A stretch of DNA of 64,000 nucleotides from Calliphora vicina (GCF_958450345.1 NC_088783.1:10977701-11041700), one strand, 5' to 3'; shown: positions 11,436-23,760, counted from the first letter of the stretch. Numbers and translations are program-made. Notes: generated by a model not told the origin, from the letters alone.

Positions 11436-12800
11436 TTAACCCTTTGACGACGAAGAATTTTCCGGAGATTTTTAAAATTTTATTGCGGATTCTAACTCGA
11501 AAAGGCGACATTACGAGACTAAAGTGTTGTCAAAATTTAAAAATTATTACTCCTTCTATAAGAAAAATCATGGGGCATATGTGTCCCATTCGTCGTCAAA
11601 GGTAAAAATTAGGGAACAAATGCATTGAACAATTAAAAGCTTTTGCAAAAGCAATAAAATCGAACAATGGCAAAAGGTGTTCGCAAACCTAAAGCAGCCT
11701 AAGAATTTTTAGTTAAATTTCAGAGGAAAAAAGCCAATCAAAATTACGTTTCGAAAGCTTATACCGACCCTGATTGAATATACGTGCAGGGTCTATACCC
11801 AAAGGTAAGCCCATCTATTTTAGAAGTGTTTAATACAGTTTGAGAGTTCGACAGACTAACAGAGTACATAATTCCCCAAACGAAACTTTATATTGTATCC
11901 ACAAATTGGCAGGTTATTATTCGAGACAGTTTTGAAAATTTTCTTTCAAGCTTTCATTCTGCTAACAATGCTGAACATCTAAGCCGTCGACCCACTATAC
12001 CATTGAGCGTTCAAAATACGACCAGTAATAAATCATTTCAACTCAGCATTTGGAAAAACTTTGACCCAAAGCAATTAATTATCAGTCTATAGACGAGCAT
12101 ATCGTAAAATTTAAGGGCAGCAGTATATGAAAGACAAACCCATAAGCTGGGCAGTCGTTACGAGTTTAAATTGGTTACTTATATAAAACTGATATCTACA
12201 CAGGCAAAAATGCACAGAGAGAGGTTGAAATTGGCGAATCCGTGGTTCAAGATATGACAGCAGAGCTAGAAATTGTTATACTTCGTTAATATTTCCAATA
12301 ATCTAATCTTTATATATATAATTCTTCTGTACGTGTGTTAGTAACAGAACTCCTCTTTAACAGCTGGGCCGATTTCGATGAATTTTGTTGTGTGTGTTTG
12401 AGTGGGTCTCTGGATGGATTAGATTCACAATTGACCTATATAGGAACAATGGGCATGACACCTCCCATACAAAGTAAAAATTTATTATTGCATATCTGGA
12501 GTACTATTATAGTGGGAGTCTTCAAACTTTGTGTGACCTATGGCAGAACAACGTTTGCCGGGACATCTAGTATTATTATATAAACTTATGAGCAATCGAA
12601 GATTAGATTTAATGTTCCTCTGTTTTATGATTTAATGGATGTAGCTGGACATTATCAAACAAGATAGAACGGAGGAGTCAGGACAAAAAACTGAATCGAT
12701 AGTCGAACAAACACAATTTGTTTCCGATGGAAGAAAGCAACGTGCTTTACTGGAACAGTAATTGTTTTGAATTTTATCACAACTAAGTTCGATTTTGATT
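11436..12800 (+). pseudogene. piggyBac-like element relic, interrupted
   Basis: The left end is TTAA (11436-11439) followed by CCCTTTGACGACGAA, a piggyBac-type terminus at its usual TTAA target; the inverted TTCGTCGTCAAAGG lies at 11589-11602. Plus-strand frames give NYQSIDEHIVKFKG at about 12078-12115, matching the piggyBac core (QSIDEHMvKFKGR) with one catalytic Asp. VEIGESVVQDMTAEL (about 12217-12262) matches the next conserved block, and RFNVPLFYDLMDVA (about 12606-12650) matches the C-terminal part. Frameshifts and stops separate these. A Helitron-like insertion (12309-12570) splits the last two blocks. The right end was not identified. The match is by motif order, not alignment. Confidence 0.65.
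12309..12570 (+). mobile_element. Helitron-like non-autonomous insertion
   Basis: The interval starts with TC-TTTATATATATAATTC and ends GCCGGGACATCTAG followed by T. A 5' TC and a 3' CTAG before T fit the Helitron rule (5'-TC...CTRR-3', inserted between A and T). It contains GCTGGGCCGATTTCGATGAA, a phrase common in such fly repeats. It lies inside the piggyBac relic. No clear 3' hairpin was seen, so the class is tentative. Confidence 0.45.
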
Positions 12801-12959
12801 TAGATTTTATGAATTATTTACAGGATCTCATAATTTTAAATGAATATTTTGTTTTTTAATGTTTTTTTAATGAGTTGTTTGTGTTTTCATTGTTTTTCAA
12901 TTATAAAATATTAAATAAAATCGACATATATTGAAAATCGACAGAATAGGTCTCGGAAT

Positions 12960-14175
12960 TTATATTTTAAACCAAGATTATAACAAAACATTTCATTTTT
13001 CTATTTTACAATAAGGGCTCTTGGGCTGAAACTACAGCAATAACCAAAGGTATTAAATGGTTAAAGTACAATGGTAACAGGGACTTTATCAGAACTTTCG
13101 GAATACATGGATAATCAAGAAGCCGACTAGAAGAAGCTATTGCCTAGGGAAAACTGGGCTGGAATGTTGGGCTGTTGGGATAAATATCTCTGATATTTAT
13201 CTGGTACTTATCTAAAGACACATTTTCCTTCACATTTTTTCCCTAGCTTGCAAACTGATTTAAAATAATTAAAGTTTTTGCCAAAGTTTTGTTTTCTAAG
13301 AGACACTAAACTATTTATTAAACAATTGTTTGTAGTCTCTAAGCAAAAATCTAGTGATCATTACTTTATGATGCCACAAAAGGCATGTTAACCTAAATAT
13401 ACCTTTCTTGTTGCCTTGTCATTCCTGCACTACTCCTTAAATGTTTAAGTGTCTGGAGAAAAAAAAACACAACAACAACAATACTAAAATAACAAAAACA
13501 TCATTACTAGCAGTGTCTGTAAGTGGTTGAGCGAACAATTTTTCTGTTTTTCCAAATGTACGTGAGTCAGTGAGTGAGTGAGTTTGTTTGTGTGCGATTT
13601 GTAGTTGGAATCTGTTTTCCTAAACAATTTATAAAAATAAAGTTAAGTTAAAGCTTTTTAGTTTTATTTTTGTGGTAAGTTCTTTTAAGTTAAACATTTT
13701 TTCTGTGTTTTTGCAATAATTTTTTTTTTCTGGCTTTTTGTCTGTATGTCTGTCTGTCTGACTGCCTGCCTGCCAGTTTAAGTGAATATTTATATTTTTC
13801 TGTGTCTCTTTGTATTTTATGCATAAGTAGGAATGTATGTAAATGTTTTTATTTTATAAATGCTGCTGTTGTTTTAAAGATGAATGAATATGTTGTTGCT
13901 GTTGAAAACATTTTTGATGCGCATAAATTCTTGTGTTTTTATGATATTCAACGTGTTGTAAAAATATTTTTACGGTTATTCAGGAATCACATAAAAGACC
14001 ATAAAAATATTCAACGAAAATAAACACAGACTTTCACATGCTCACATTGAACATACTCAAGCAGACAGACATCAAAATTTTTCGCCAAAAAAAAAAAACA
14101 AAAACAAATAAACTTACACAACAACTACAATAAACTATGGCCCCGTTTATACGAGTATTACACAAGCTTATTCAC
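12960..14175. other. No gene seen; simple repeats
   Basis: 13563-13588 is GTGAGTCAGTGAGTGAGTGA-like and 13738-13773 is CTGT/TGTC then CTGC/CTGC low-complexity sequence. An open frame of 73 codons at 13802-14023 lacks a recognisable domain. This is possibly host unique sequence. Confidence 0.4.
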
Positions 14176-14419
14176 TAGGGCGACGCTTATTTTGCACTTT
14201 CAGGGTTTTTGAATGTCCCAACATCTAAAATGGTTCTACGTCTTCTAAACACCAAATAATATTGTCTTATTAAACGAAATTTCCAAAAATTTAAAATTTT
14301 TATCTGAAGTCTAATAAATTATAAAGGAGGATTAAAAATACGAATTTGGGTTACTGTGGGGACCGATTTTAAATACGAGAATTTCGAGGAATTTTAATTT
14401 TTTCACAAGGACCACCCTA
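14176..14419. repeat. Small TIR remnant (TAGGGYGAC...CCACCCTA)
   Basis: TAGGGCGACGCTTATTTT at the left and AAGGACCACCCTA at the right form imperfect inverted ends. They resemble 59106-59244 (TAGGGTGACACTTA...TAAGTGCCACCCTA). Likely a decayed MITE family; no target duplication is clear. Confidence 0.35.
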
Positions 14420-15771
14420 ATATACACACTCCTGCTAAAAACGTATACAATCTCATCTCTCTATTGTTTTTTTTTCTGTTGATATTCTTGTTTTTCAACA
14501 TTTTATTTATATTACTGACTATTTGTTATTTATTTTTATACATTTTTATATATTTTTACCATGTATTGTTTTACATATAAAAATAATAAATACAAAAAAA
14601 TTCCCTATGATATCGAATCATAATAACAACAACGAAATACAGTAGTTAATATTACTTGTTCTTGGTCACCAAATATTTTGTTCATATACATACATATGTC
14701 TCCAACCACAAAATTTTTAAAAAGTTTTTGCTCTATGTTCCACTGTGCTTAATATCAGCGATAACAAAAGCATCACAAACAATTGACGAGGTCTTATTCT
14801 TCAATTTATATGAATTTGTTCTCATAAACTTTTACGACTCATGAAAGAGCGTAAAATATGACGGACAAGAGCAGACCAAACGGATTTTAAGGCCTTTCTT
14901 ACTATTGGGTTTTATTATTTTTTCCATATTTTTTTATTGAATATAAAAAATATATTTACGAAGTATGTTCACATGTATATTTTCCCATTTTGTAAATCTG
15001 TGAAAAATGATAGCAATTCTATTGTATTGATTGAAAATTCAGTCATTCTTATGTTGAAAGTGAAAAGATAGCAATATCAGGCAAAATAGTTCCAGCTAAA
15101 CAGAAATATTCACAGAAAGAATTAAATTTCTGATTCAATCAAGAAATTTGCTCAATCATACAAAATATTGTTTGAATTAGGACCTATCACAAAATTTGTA
15201 AATTCAAACAAGAAATTTTGCAAAAATTTAATTGAAAAAAAATCAATTTCAAACAAAATTTTGTTTAAAACAGTAAAATTTTTGTCTGGTCCAAAAAATA
15301 ATTTTTAAGCTAAATTTTTGTAAAGTCTTTGACAAAAACAAAACTACTTATTTAAAAAATATTTTTAACCAAGTGAGAATTATATCAACTCATGTTAAAA
15401 ACACGCATGCAAACGAAATTACCAAATGTGAGTAAGATGCACATGATAACAACAAACACACCTATTTACTTGCTTGTGTTGTTGTTGTCTTATCCCAAGT
15501 GTTGTATTAAAATAAAAATCAAACAAAAACATTAATAGAATCTATAAAAATATTTATAGAAAATAAAATTAGTTTCAGACAGGCGATTGTTAGAAAATAT
15601 TTTAGCAATAATTCTTTCTGTGTTATTTTATTTACGAACATTTTTAAATGTGAATTTTTATTTTCTACCGTCAGATTTAGCTAAGAAGATTTTATGATAT
15701 CTTAAATAGCTTAAAATTATGTTATTTTATTAACGACTAAAATTAGTTTTCTTGCTAAAGTATTTATTAAG
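14420..15771. other. AT-rich stretch, no gene seen
   Basis: 15120-15300 contains repeated CAATCAAGAAATTT/CAAACAAGAAATTT-like words, suggesting a degraded short tandem repeat. There is no coding evidence. Confidence 0.35.
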
Positions 15772-16060
15772 ACAAGTAAGAGCGCTATATTCGGCTGTGC
15801 CGAATCTTATATACCCATCACCAAATTATACTTCAAAATAAAAATTTTAAATATTTTTAGGTAAACAAAATTAATTTTTTTTCCAGTTGTTTTATTCTTT
15901 TTTTAAAGAAAAATTTTATTTTCGAATTGTTATTTTAAATTTTTAAAATTAAAAATTTTTTTTTTTTAAATTAAATTTTTTTTTTTTAAATTTAAATATT
16001 TTTTTTTTAATTTTAAAATTTTTTTTTTTGGTGACAAAAAAATTCGGGTTAAAATATTTT
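15772..16060 (-). mobile_element. DINE-A element, 3' part, fused to DINE-B
   Basis: ACAAGTAAGAGCGCTAT, the hairpin ATTCGGCTGTGCCGAAT and CTTATATACCCATCACCAAA form the reversed DINE-A 3' terminus and subterminal repeat. The T-rich tract and AAATTCGGGTTAAAATATTT follow. At about 16060 it joins DINE-B directly (TAGTCTAACACCCACC), at a point where both families carry AAATATTTTT. Confidence 0.8.
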
Positions 16061-16661
16061 TAGTCTAACACCCACCTTAAATCACTTAGAATCACTTTCT
16101 GAGTCGATTAAACGATGTCCGTCCATCTGGTCGGCTGGCTGGCTGTCCATGTAAACCTTGTGCGCAGAGTACAGGTCGCAATTTTGAAGATATTTCGATG
16201 AAATTTGATACATATTATTTTTTCGGCTCAAGGACCAAGCCTATTGAAACTGGCTGAAATCGGTTCATTATTTCAACTAGCCCCCATACAAGACCCCATA
16301 CTAGACCCATAAAGAAATTGGACTTTATCGGTCATAAATGTTTAATTTATATATGTATCTCCACAAATTCCGCTCCAAATAAGTTTTATATACACAAAAT
16401 TCATGTCACCAGATTTTGTTACGATCGGTTCATAATTAGTTATAGCTCCCATATATGTCCGCTTCCGAAAATCACTTTAACGTGCATAAATCGCTTAAAA
16501 ATGTTGGTATACACCCAAAATTCAACATAGTTAACTTTAATATAGACATAAATCACACGACCTAATTTCATGCTGATCGGTCCATGGTCATAGCCCCATA
16601 TAAGGCCCACTTCCGAAAATCATTCAAAAATATGGCTTGACCGACCATACTTTCTTACTAG
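16061..16661 (+). mobile_element. DINE-B element lacking its 5' end
   Basis: Starts inside family B at TAGTCTAACACCCACC, then GAGTCGATTAAACGATGTCC, CATGTAAACCTTGTGCGCAG and the family body. It ends with GACCGACCATACTTTCTTAC-TAG at 16661. The hairpin arm before the terminus is damaged. The 86-codon-scale frames inside are repeat translations. Confidence 0.8.
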
Positions 16662-17259
16662 TTTGATTTTTATTTTTTGTCAGAAATTATTGTTTTTTAT
16701 TATTTTGGCAGATATAAAAATTAATTATTGATTTTTATTTACATACAGTATGTCAAAAATTAGTTTACACATTGAAAATAAATTTATATTTTCGAGTTTT
16801 ATTACATGAAAATACCACTTATTCTTTCATTACATATATTTTTTTGGTTTGTTATGAATATAGACAGTATATACTAAGCTTACATAAGGAAAAAGTTGAA
16901 TTACAATGTAAAATATACGGAAAAAAAGTCACAAACAAACATTATTTAATTTTGGTAGTGTCAATTAACTCTTTTCACAACCAATTTTATTTGTGTTTTT
17001 TGGTACACACTTAATGATCAATGGTACTTTACAGATACTTATGATCTGTATTCTTCTTCTTTATAAATTTTTTAGTTAGTTCGCGATCGATTTTTTGTTT
17101 TGTGATCATCATAATGTAAAATATAGCTTAGAAAACATCCTGGAAAAAGAATATCGTACAACGTGACTCTGCTAATTTACTAAAATTGCCAATTAGAAAA
17201 AAGTATACAGTAGTTGTTGGGGATGTTTTTGGCAATACGAAATATAATTTATAGTGTTT

Positions 17260-18060
17260 GAGAACGAGCAGAAATGAGGGTAGAGGAGCGTTAAAATGTA
17301 GTGGTAGCCCTAGACCTAAAATAACTGAGCGCCTAATGTCAGACAACTTAATTAAAACGCTCAGATTTCAACCAGAACTCTTCCGAGGGAACTTAAAGAA
17401 GAATGTGATGTAGTCATTTCCCATGAAACAGTTTGGCAGGCCATAATAAAAAACGAATATTCGACCAGAGTAACATATAAAAAACTACTATTTTCTGCAC
17501 CAGATGTAGAAAACCGTTTTTTCTTCGCGCCGATTATTGGGATGACGTTATATTATGCGGCGAGACTTGAATGATCTTGTATTACAACAAAGTGCCATCT
17601 AGAGTTTGACGTAGGGGGTTACTTTAAAATTTCGATTATGATTTGGAAGTATATCTCAAGCAAAGGATTGGAAGACTTATGTTTTACTGAAACAATCATG
17701 GTCGCGGAACAATATTTAAACACTCTGAAGAACAATTTGCAAAGAAATGCAACTAAATTTGGGTTTATCAGGACAATAAACTACAATACAAATTTTATCT
17801 AAACTTAAAGTGTGGATGTGGCTTCTATATAATTTCGGCGATGTTATAGACATGACAGCAAAAGGTCTCATCGTCAATCGAACTGAAAATTTTAGTGTGT
17901 AGTTAAAGAAAATATCGCTAAAAGGCAACCAACAAAACAATACTGTAAAATTAGAAGAGTTACAAAAGAAATGGAACACTATGACATATAAAAAAACAAG
18001 AAATCATCTGCATTGCGTGGTATATCCTAAGCGTGGTCATACCAAATAGTAAAAATACCA
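17260..18060 (+). pseudogene. Tc1-like (DD34E) transposase relic
   Basis: Plus-strand pieces in several frames follow Tc1 order. EQYLNTLKNNLQRNATKFGF (17707-17766) matches the segment before the second catalytic Asp. QDN at about 17769 is the remnant of QQDNDPKH. WLLYNFGDVIDMT (about 17819-17857) leads to LIVNRTENF, the eroded DLNPIENLW motif with the Glu kept (about 17870-17893). KENIAKRQPTKQ follows near 17907. Many stops and frameshifts make it inactive. It would have catalysed cut-and-paste transposition of the surrounding element. Confidence 0.7.
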
Positions 18061-18234
18061 AATAAGTAAATAGATTAGTTATTTAATTACTTAAAACTAA
18101 CTTCTTGTAATTTGTGAAAAGAGTTAAGTGACACTAACAAAACTAAATAGTATTTTATTTTCAATTCCTGTTCGTTTCTTTTACATTGGACTTGAACTTT
18201 TTCCATATATACAATTTATATATACTGTGTATAT

Positions 18235-20328
18235 TAGAGTGCTCCAAAAAAATAAAATTGCGAATTTTGACCGTCCCCCCCTCTAGAATTGTTCTATGTA
18301 TTGTAGAAACACATTGTGTAAAATATTAGGATGATAGGATAACGTTAACTGGTGGCGCAACGACGCTGAAGTTTTGAGGTGCATTTACAAGGGGAAAATA
18401 TGCAATTTTTTCAGTTTTTGTAAAAATTTTGCCATTAAATTATGACTTTAACAATTTAATTTAAATGAATCGAAATGTGTACGTAATTGTCGTTATAATA
18501 AGATATAAAAGACAAAAATTGGTTGAAAAATGTTAAAGTTATTAAAAAATCGCCAGGCCATTAACGTGTCTCAGGCCACTAGAACAAGAAATTTATGAAC
18601 AAAATTAACATATTTTGAGAAATATTAAAATAAAATCTAATTTTTACTTAAAATATATCCATATTTACTTGTATATGAGTTTTTGTCCTCGTAGGATACC
18701 GTTAACCTATTCGCAGGTATGACCAAAAAAATTAAATTTTTTTAACGGCAGTTTCAAAACTCCAATTTCAAATTTTTAAAAATTTTGTTAAACAAATTTC
18801 AGAATTTTTTGATCATCACATGGGGATTTATTGACAACATAATAGGGAATAAAAATGTGAAAAAAGTATGTCAATACCTCGTATAGTTTTTCCGTACCTG
18901 CGATATAAATTTTGCGATTTTCGAGAAAAACTAATTTTTTGGCCATATTTTGGGGAATGACCAGAATTTCCTTACTGTAATGATTTTTAAGTAAAAGCTA
19001 TTCAGAATAATATAGTCAAGGTAATTTTAAATATAGTCTGAAAGTTTTACTGAAATCGGAAAACTTTAACCCTTAAATCGTGAAGGTCAAATGTCAATTT
19101 TTTCAATATTTGGAATTTCTCATGGAAAGCTAGCGAAATATTATATATTTTTGGGCCGATTTTGATGAAACTTAAGAAAAATATAAAATGAAGTCTAGTA
19201 TTCACAATAACAGTACAAAAATGGAATTTAACCCTTAAGAGTACTTGGGGTCAAAATGAATGTGTTTTTCGTGATTTTAAAAGTTGAGGGTCATTTGGAC
19301 CCCAAGTGCTATTAAGGGTTAATTTCCATGTTTGTACTGTTATTGTGAATACTAGACTTCATTTTATATTTTTCTTAAGTTTCATCAAAATCGGCCCAAA
19401 AATATATAATATTTCGCTATCTTTCCATGAGAAATTCCAAATATTGAAAAAATTGACCTTTGACCTTCACGATTTAAGGGTTAAAGTTTTCCGATTTTAG
19501 TAAAACTTTCAGACTATATTTAGAATTACCTGGACTATATTATTCTGAATAGCTTTTACTTAAAAATCATTACAGTAACGAAATTCTGGTCATTCCCCAA
19601 AATATGGCCAAAAAATTAGTTTTTCTCGAAAATCGCAAAATTTATATCGCAGGTACGGAAAAACTATAGGAGGTATTGACATACTTTTTTCACATTTTTA
19701 TTCCCTATTATCTTGTCAATAAATCCCCATATAATGATCAAAAAATTCTGAAATTTGTTTAACAAAATTTTTAAAAATTTGAAATTGGAGTTTTGAAACT
19801 GCCGTTAAAAAAAATTTAATTTTTTTGGTCATACCTGCGAATAGGTTAACGGTATCCTACGAGGACAAAAACTCATATACAAGTAAATATGGATATATTT
19901 TAAGTAAAAATTAGCTTTAATTTTAATATTTCTCAAAATATGTTAATTTTGTTCATAAATTTCTTGTTCTAGTGGCCTGAGACACGTTAATGGCCTGGCG
20001 ATTTTTTAATAACTTTAACATTTTTCAACCATTTTTTGTCTTTTATATCTTATTATAACGACAATTACGTACACATTTCGATTCTTTTAAATTAAATTGT
20101 TAAAGTCATAATTTAATGGCAAAATTTTTACAAAAACTGAAAAAATTGCATATTTTCCCCTTGTAAATGCACCTCAAAACTTCAGCGTCGTTGCGCCACC
20201 AGTTAACGTTATCCTATCATCCTAATATTTTACACAACGTGTTTCTACAATACATAGAACAATTCTAGAGGGGGGGACGGCCTGTACCTAGAAAGTTTTT
20301 TTCGTCCATACAATCTTGGAGCACTCTA
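18235..20328. mobile_element. 2.1-kb foldback element, 8-bp target duplication (hAT-like)
   Basis: Almost the whole element is two inverted arms of about 1 kb (18235 to about 19260 and about 19305-20328) around a short asymmetric loop with GTGTTTTTCGTGATTTTAAA. The ends are TAGAGTGCTCC and GGAGCACTCTA. The 8-mer GTGTATAT flanks both sides exactly (18227-18234 and 20329-20336). The arms share GGATACCGTTAACCTATTCG and CATACCTGCGAATAGG-type blocks. No protein is encoded; open frames such as 19306-19500 are arm translations. An 8-bp duplication and TAGAGTG end suggest a hAT-related non-autonomous element, but P-type or Merlin elements cannot be excluded. It is inserted in the right inverted repeat of the Bari-like element. 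Confidence 0.85.
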
Positions 20329-20448
20329 GTGTATATTCATAATAATCCAAAAAAGTTTATATATCGAAATAATAAGTGGTATATTTCTTGCTATCAAAGT
20401 CGAAAATATAATTTTTTTTCAATGTGAAAACTCATTCTTGACATACTG

Positions 20449-22400
20449 TATGTATGCAACAACGTCATAATTCAAAAAAGTAGTTTCGAGAAAAACGACT
20501 TTGAATGTTTTATGACATTTTACTTTTCCTTAAATAAATTTTCAACAAATCATGCGATTCTTATATAAACCCTGATTTAAATAGTAGATACTAATATCTT
20601 TCTAATCTGCATTTAACCCAAATTTTTACTTGAAAACATGAATTTTTATTTTGATGTTGTAAACAAAAAAACACTCTGATACAAAAAATAATTGACATTT
20701 TTAAAAACTGATAAAACTATATGAAAGACTAAACAACGGCGCATATTTTGTATTACTTAGTTGAAAACACCCGGATTTTGAGTTATGAAGTTGTTGCAGC
20801 AAATGAGCGATATGTAAATAATATATAAGCAAAACTAAATAATTAATTTTTATATCTACCAAAAAAAATAAAAATCATAGTCTGACAAAAAAAATAAAAA
20901 TCAAAGTCTGACAAATATTTCTGGCAAAAAAATAAATATCAGAAAATAACAATTATGTTCTGAATTTTATTATAAATGTCATAATTGTTTCGGTCCCTGT
21001 CGCTAATGCTTCTTTCTTAGTGACTTATCTACCAAAACTGCTGTGGTGAAACAAAAATGGAGAACGAATTTTCCATTGAAAGATCAGGTGAGGTATATCA
21101 AATGATATAATAGAATTTAGCAGCTACTTCGTTTGTTTAGATCAGTTGTGGTTAATAAACTAACCAAACCATTCCATAAAAACCTTTAGCTGTAAATTTA
21201 TTTTTTCTTATTGATGTCGTTAAATCGCTAATTTCTCATAATCTCACATTTGCCATAAAGAAAAAGAGCTTATCTATTAAAAAAAACCACTGTGTAAATG
21301 CACAGAAAAAAGTTTCAACATAAATATTATGATTCGAATTCATTGATTTCAATTCATAACATTTATAAATAATTTCTTAAATAGTATGATTTTTTTAATA
21401 TTTTATGTTTTGAAATAAAATCTAGAAGGCTTAAAAAATATAATTTCAATTTCATTTTTATTTTTATGTTGTTCAAAAATGTTTGAAATTTTTCATGGAA
21501 AATTTTTAGTTTTTTTATGATTTTCAGCTACAAAATGATATAAAAAGCGCGAAAATGATTAAATTGATTTAAGAGTATGAAATGCTTTTATATTTATGAA
21601 TGTTTTATTATGTTTAATGATAATTTTTAAGTTTCAGATATTCTCCTTTTTATCTTAAAATATTGGCCAATATATGGCTATTATGCAAATATTCTTGCAC
21701 TAATTCATTATATAATACAATTATAATGCAATTTATTAAAAAAATTAAGTAAAAAAAGCAAAAATTTCCGTCATGTAAAATTTAATAATATTTATGAACA
21801 TGTTCTTATTTTGAATGAAATAAGTTTGGGAAAAAAAATTCAAGTTCGATTAATAATATTTATTACAAAATTCATTCCAATTATGATTTTTTTTTTCTGT
21901 GTGATAAAATTTTAAAAATCAATAAAACTCTTGAATAAATCGAATGAACTTTTATTGGATCAAAATTATACTCGAATAATTGACAACCCTATATGTATGT
22001 ATACTATATAAATTTAAGTGTTCAATATGTAGCTTTTACCCATCCAACTAACCAAACTCCAGTTATGTATTTAGCACGTATAAAACTAATGAATCGTATC
22101 CAGACAAACAAATGTGTTTATGTGATTTGCACCAGGCATAATTCGATTTTGAGGCGAGCTTACTGACTAATAGGATTTGGTTATTTCATGATGGCATCAT
22201 TGTTGTTACATAAATATGGACATTGCGGTTAGTTTTTAAACTTTAAGCAAGATCTTTAGATAATCAGATTTCAAATCAATTCAAAAATAAACACTTTACA
22301 TATTTAGAAATTTTTGTTTAAAAAAAATAATTTTATATATATGAAAAAAAATAAAAGAGTAATTTTCATATAACTCTCCTGCTGTGTTAAACATTAATAT
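20449..22400. other. AT-rich stretch, no gene seen
   Basis: No supported frame. A weak inverted pair CACAGAAAAA (21301) and TTTTTTCTGTG (ending 21901) with loosely matching inner sequence (ATAAATATTATGATTCGAA versus TTCGATTAATAATATTTATT) may mark a 600-bp MITE. Confidence 0.35.
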
Positions 22401-23613
22401 ACTTAAAATCCGTTATGTACATTAAGGTGGCCCTTAATTTGCACTTCTCGGAAAACATATACCGAAAATTTTAGCAAAATCGGACAACGTTTAGAGGCTG
22501 TGCATTGTATATTTGAAATTTGAATTTGCTAAAAGCAGTTTGTGATCACTGCGGAATTATAACATTCCAGTTTTTTCCGTTAGATAATTCATGAAACTAC
22601 TAGAAGATGGCACTATGACTGCAACTCGCTTGCAGTTAGTATATGTTAAAGTTAACATATACTTTATTACAAGTCTACTTAAATTGTTGTGTTTATTTAA
22701 ATAAATATAGAATGGTAAAAATGTTTAAACTACTGACCACTTTTATTTGTAGTTAAGAGAGTACGGTTTATTTAAAGGAAATAAACTACAGTTTTTAATA
22801 GATAAAATCTTAGCAATATGTATTCCCAAATTTTACACTTTACATTTTTTTTTACGAAATTTCAAAAAATTTAACAAAATTCGACGAAATTAAATTTTTG
22901 GTCACAAATTTCTTAAAATTATTTTTTAAATATATTTCATATGAAATAGCGATTTGTGGTGAAACTATAAGTCATTACAGATTATCGTCTTTTTCCCATT
23001 TGGACCACAATTTATCGACTTATAGTCACATTTAGCTGAAACTAATTTTCATATGAAAAATCCATTTTTGGTTGATAATATAAGTGAATACAGATATCCC
23101 CCATTTTTCCATTTGCATCACTATTTACAGACTTATACCCCGCCTGTTCTTTACATCGAGTGATTTCAAAAACGAGCGACTTTCTAAAGAGCATAATTGA
23201 TCTTCTCAAGTAATTGATCTTCTCCAAATGGTTACCCTTCACTCATGGCGAAGGGTAACCATGACTTGTTTTTTGTATAAAATTTTATTAATTAAAAAAT
23301 TGTTCGTCAAGAATTGTCAACACTGGTGCGTAGGGACCCAAACTAAAGTAATGTCAGATAGACGACCTAGCTTTGACATAGCATTCTTACATTGCCTGAC
23401 TAATGAAGATGAAGACAAGTGCCGCCTGACCGTCTACAAAAATAGCAATACTAAAGCGAGTATTATGGTCATGTAGTGTATTAGTGCCTGAAAAATGTAG
23501 TGCCTGAAAAACACCACAATTATTCGGAAGATGGTATGAGATGCCTAACCCAAGTTAGTTAAAGAAAACACCGGAACTAGCACTACAGCTCATTTAGGAC
23601 CTGTCTGTATATA
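22401..23613. other. No gene seen; fragment of a dispersed repeat
   Basis: 22425-22515 (AAAATCGGACAACGTTTAGA) resembles 60140-60170 and 59150-59180, so it is a fragment of a dispersed repeat. 23227-23262 contains the short palindrome GGTTACCCTTCACTCATGGC...GGGTAACC, resembling the DINE-A 5' hairpin. Short open frames around it have no recognisable domain. Confidence 0.35.
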
Positions 23614-23758
23614 TGAGGAGCCGCAGAATAAAAGGTATTTTTTGAAAATGTTGGGAAATTGATTTTTTCTAGAACATTTCAACCCAAATATTATAAAAAT
23701 ATCAAAAAATTAATTTATAAAAAAATCGAAAAAGTACCTTTTGTTCTGCGGCTTCTCA
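23614..23758. mobile_element. 145-bp palindromic MITE
   Basis: TGAGGAGCCGCAGAATAAAA at the left and the inverted TTTTGTTCTGCGGCTTCTCA at the right give about 30-bp terminal inverted repeats. TA flanks both ends (23612-23613 and 23759-23760), consistent with a Tc1/mariner-type MITE. No coding content. Confidence 0.6.
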
Positions 23759-23760
23759 TA

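Larger units (their letters stand above)
16746..20448 (+). mobile_element. Bari-like Tc1 element, decayed, carrying a nested foldback element
   Basis: TA-flanked ends CAGTATGTCAA (16746) and TTGACATACTG (ending 20448) are inverted, with TA at 16744-16745 and 20449-20450. The inverted repeats are long: ACTCTTTTCACAA near 16971 pairs with TTGTGAAAAGAGTTAAGTGA near 18112, and GGAAAAAGTTGAATTACAAT with the region near 18190. This gives arms of about 240 bases, as in the IR/DR class of Tc1 elements such as Bari. The arm on the right is interrupted by the element at 18235-20328. Between the arms is a broken transposase. Bari affinity is inferred from the terminus style. Confidence 0.8.

Noticed and set aside
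15940..16030. Poly-T tracts as retroposon tails
   Set aside because: They are the internal A/T tract of DINE-A, present in the same place in every long copy.
19306..19500. 64-codon frame in the foldback element
   Set aside because: Arm sequence of a non-coding inverted repeat, present in mirrored form on the other arm.
21301..21901. Possible 600-bp TIR element with CACAGAAAAA ends
   Set aside because: The ends are low-complexity and inner matches are loose. No target duplication; mentioned only as weak.
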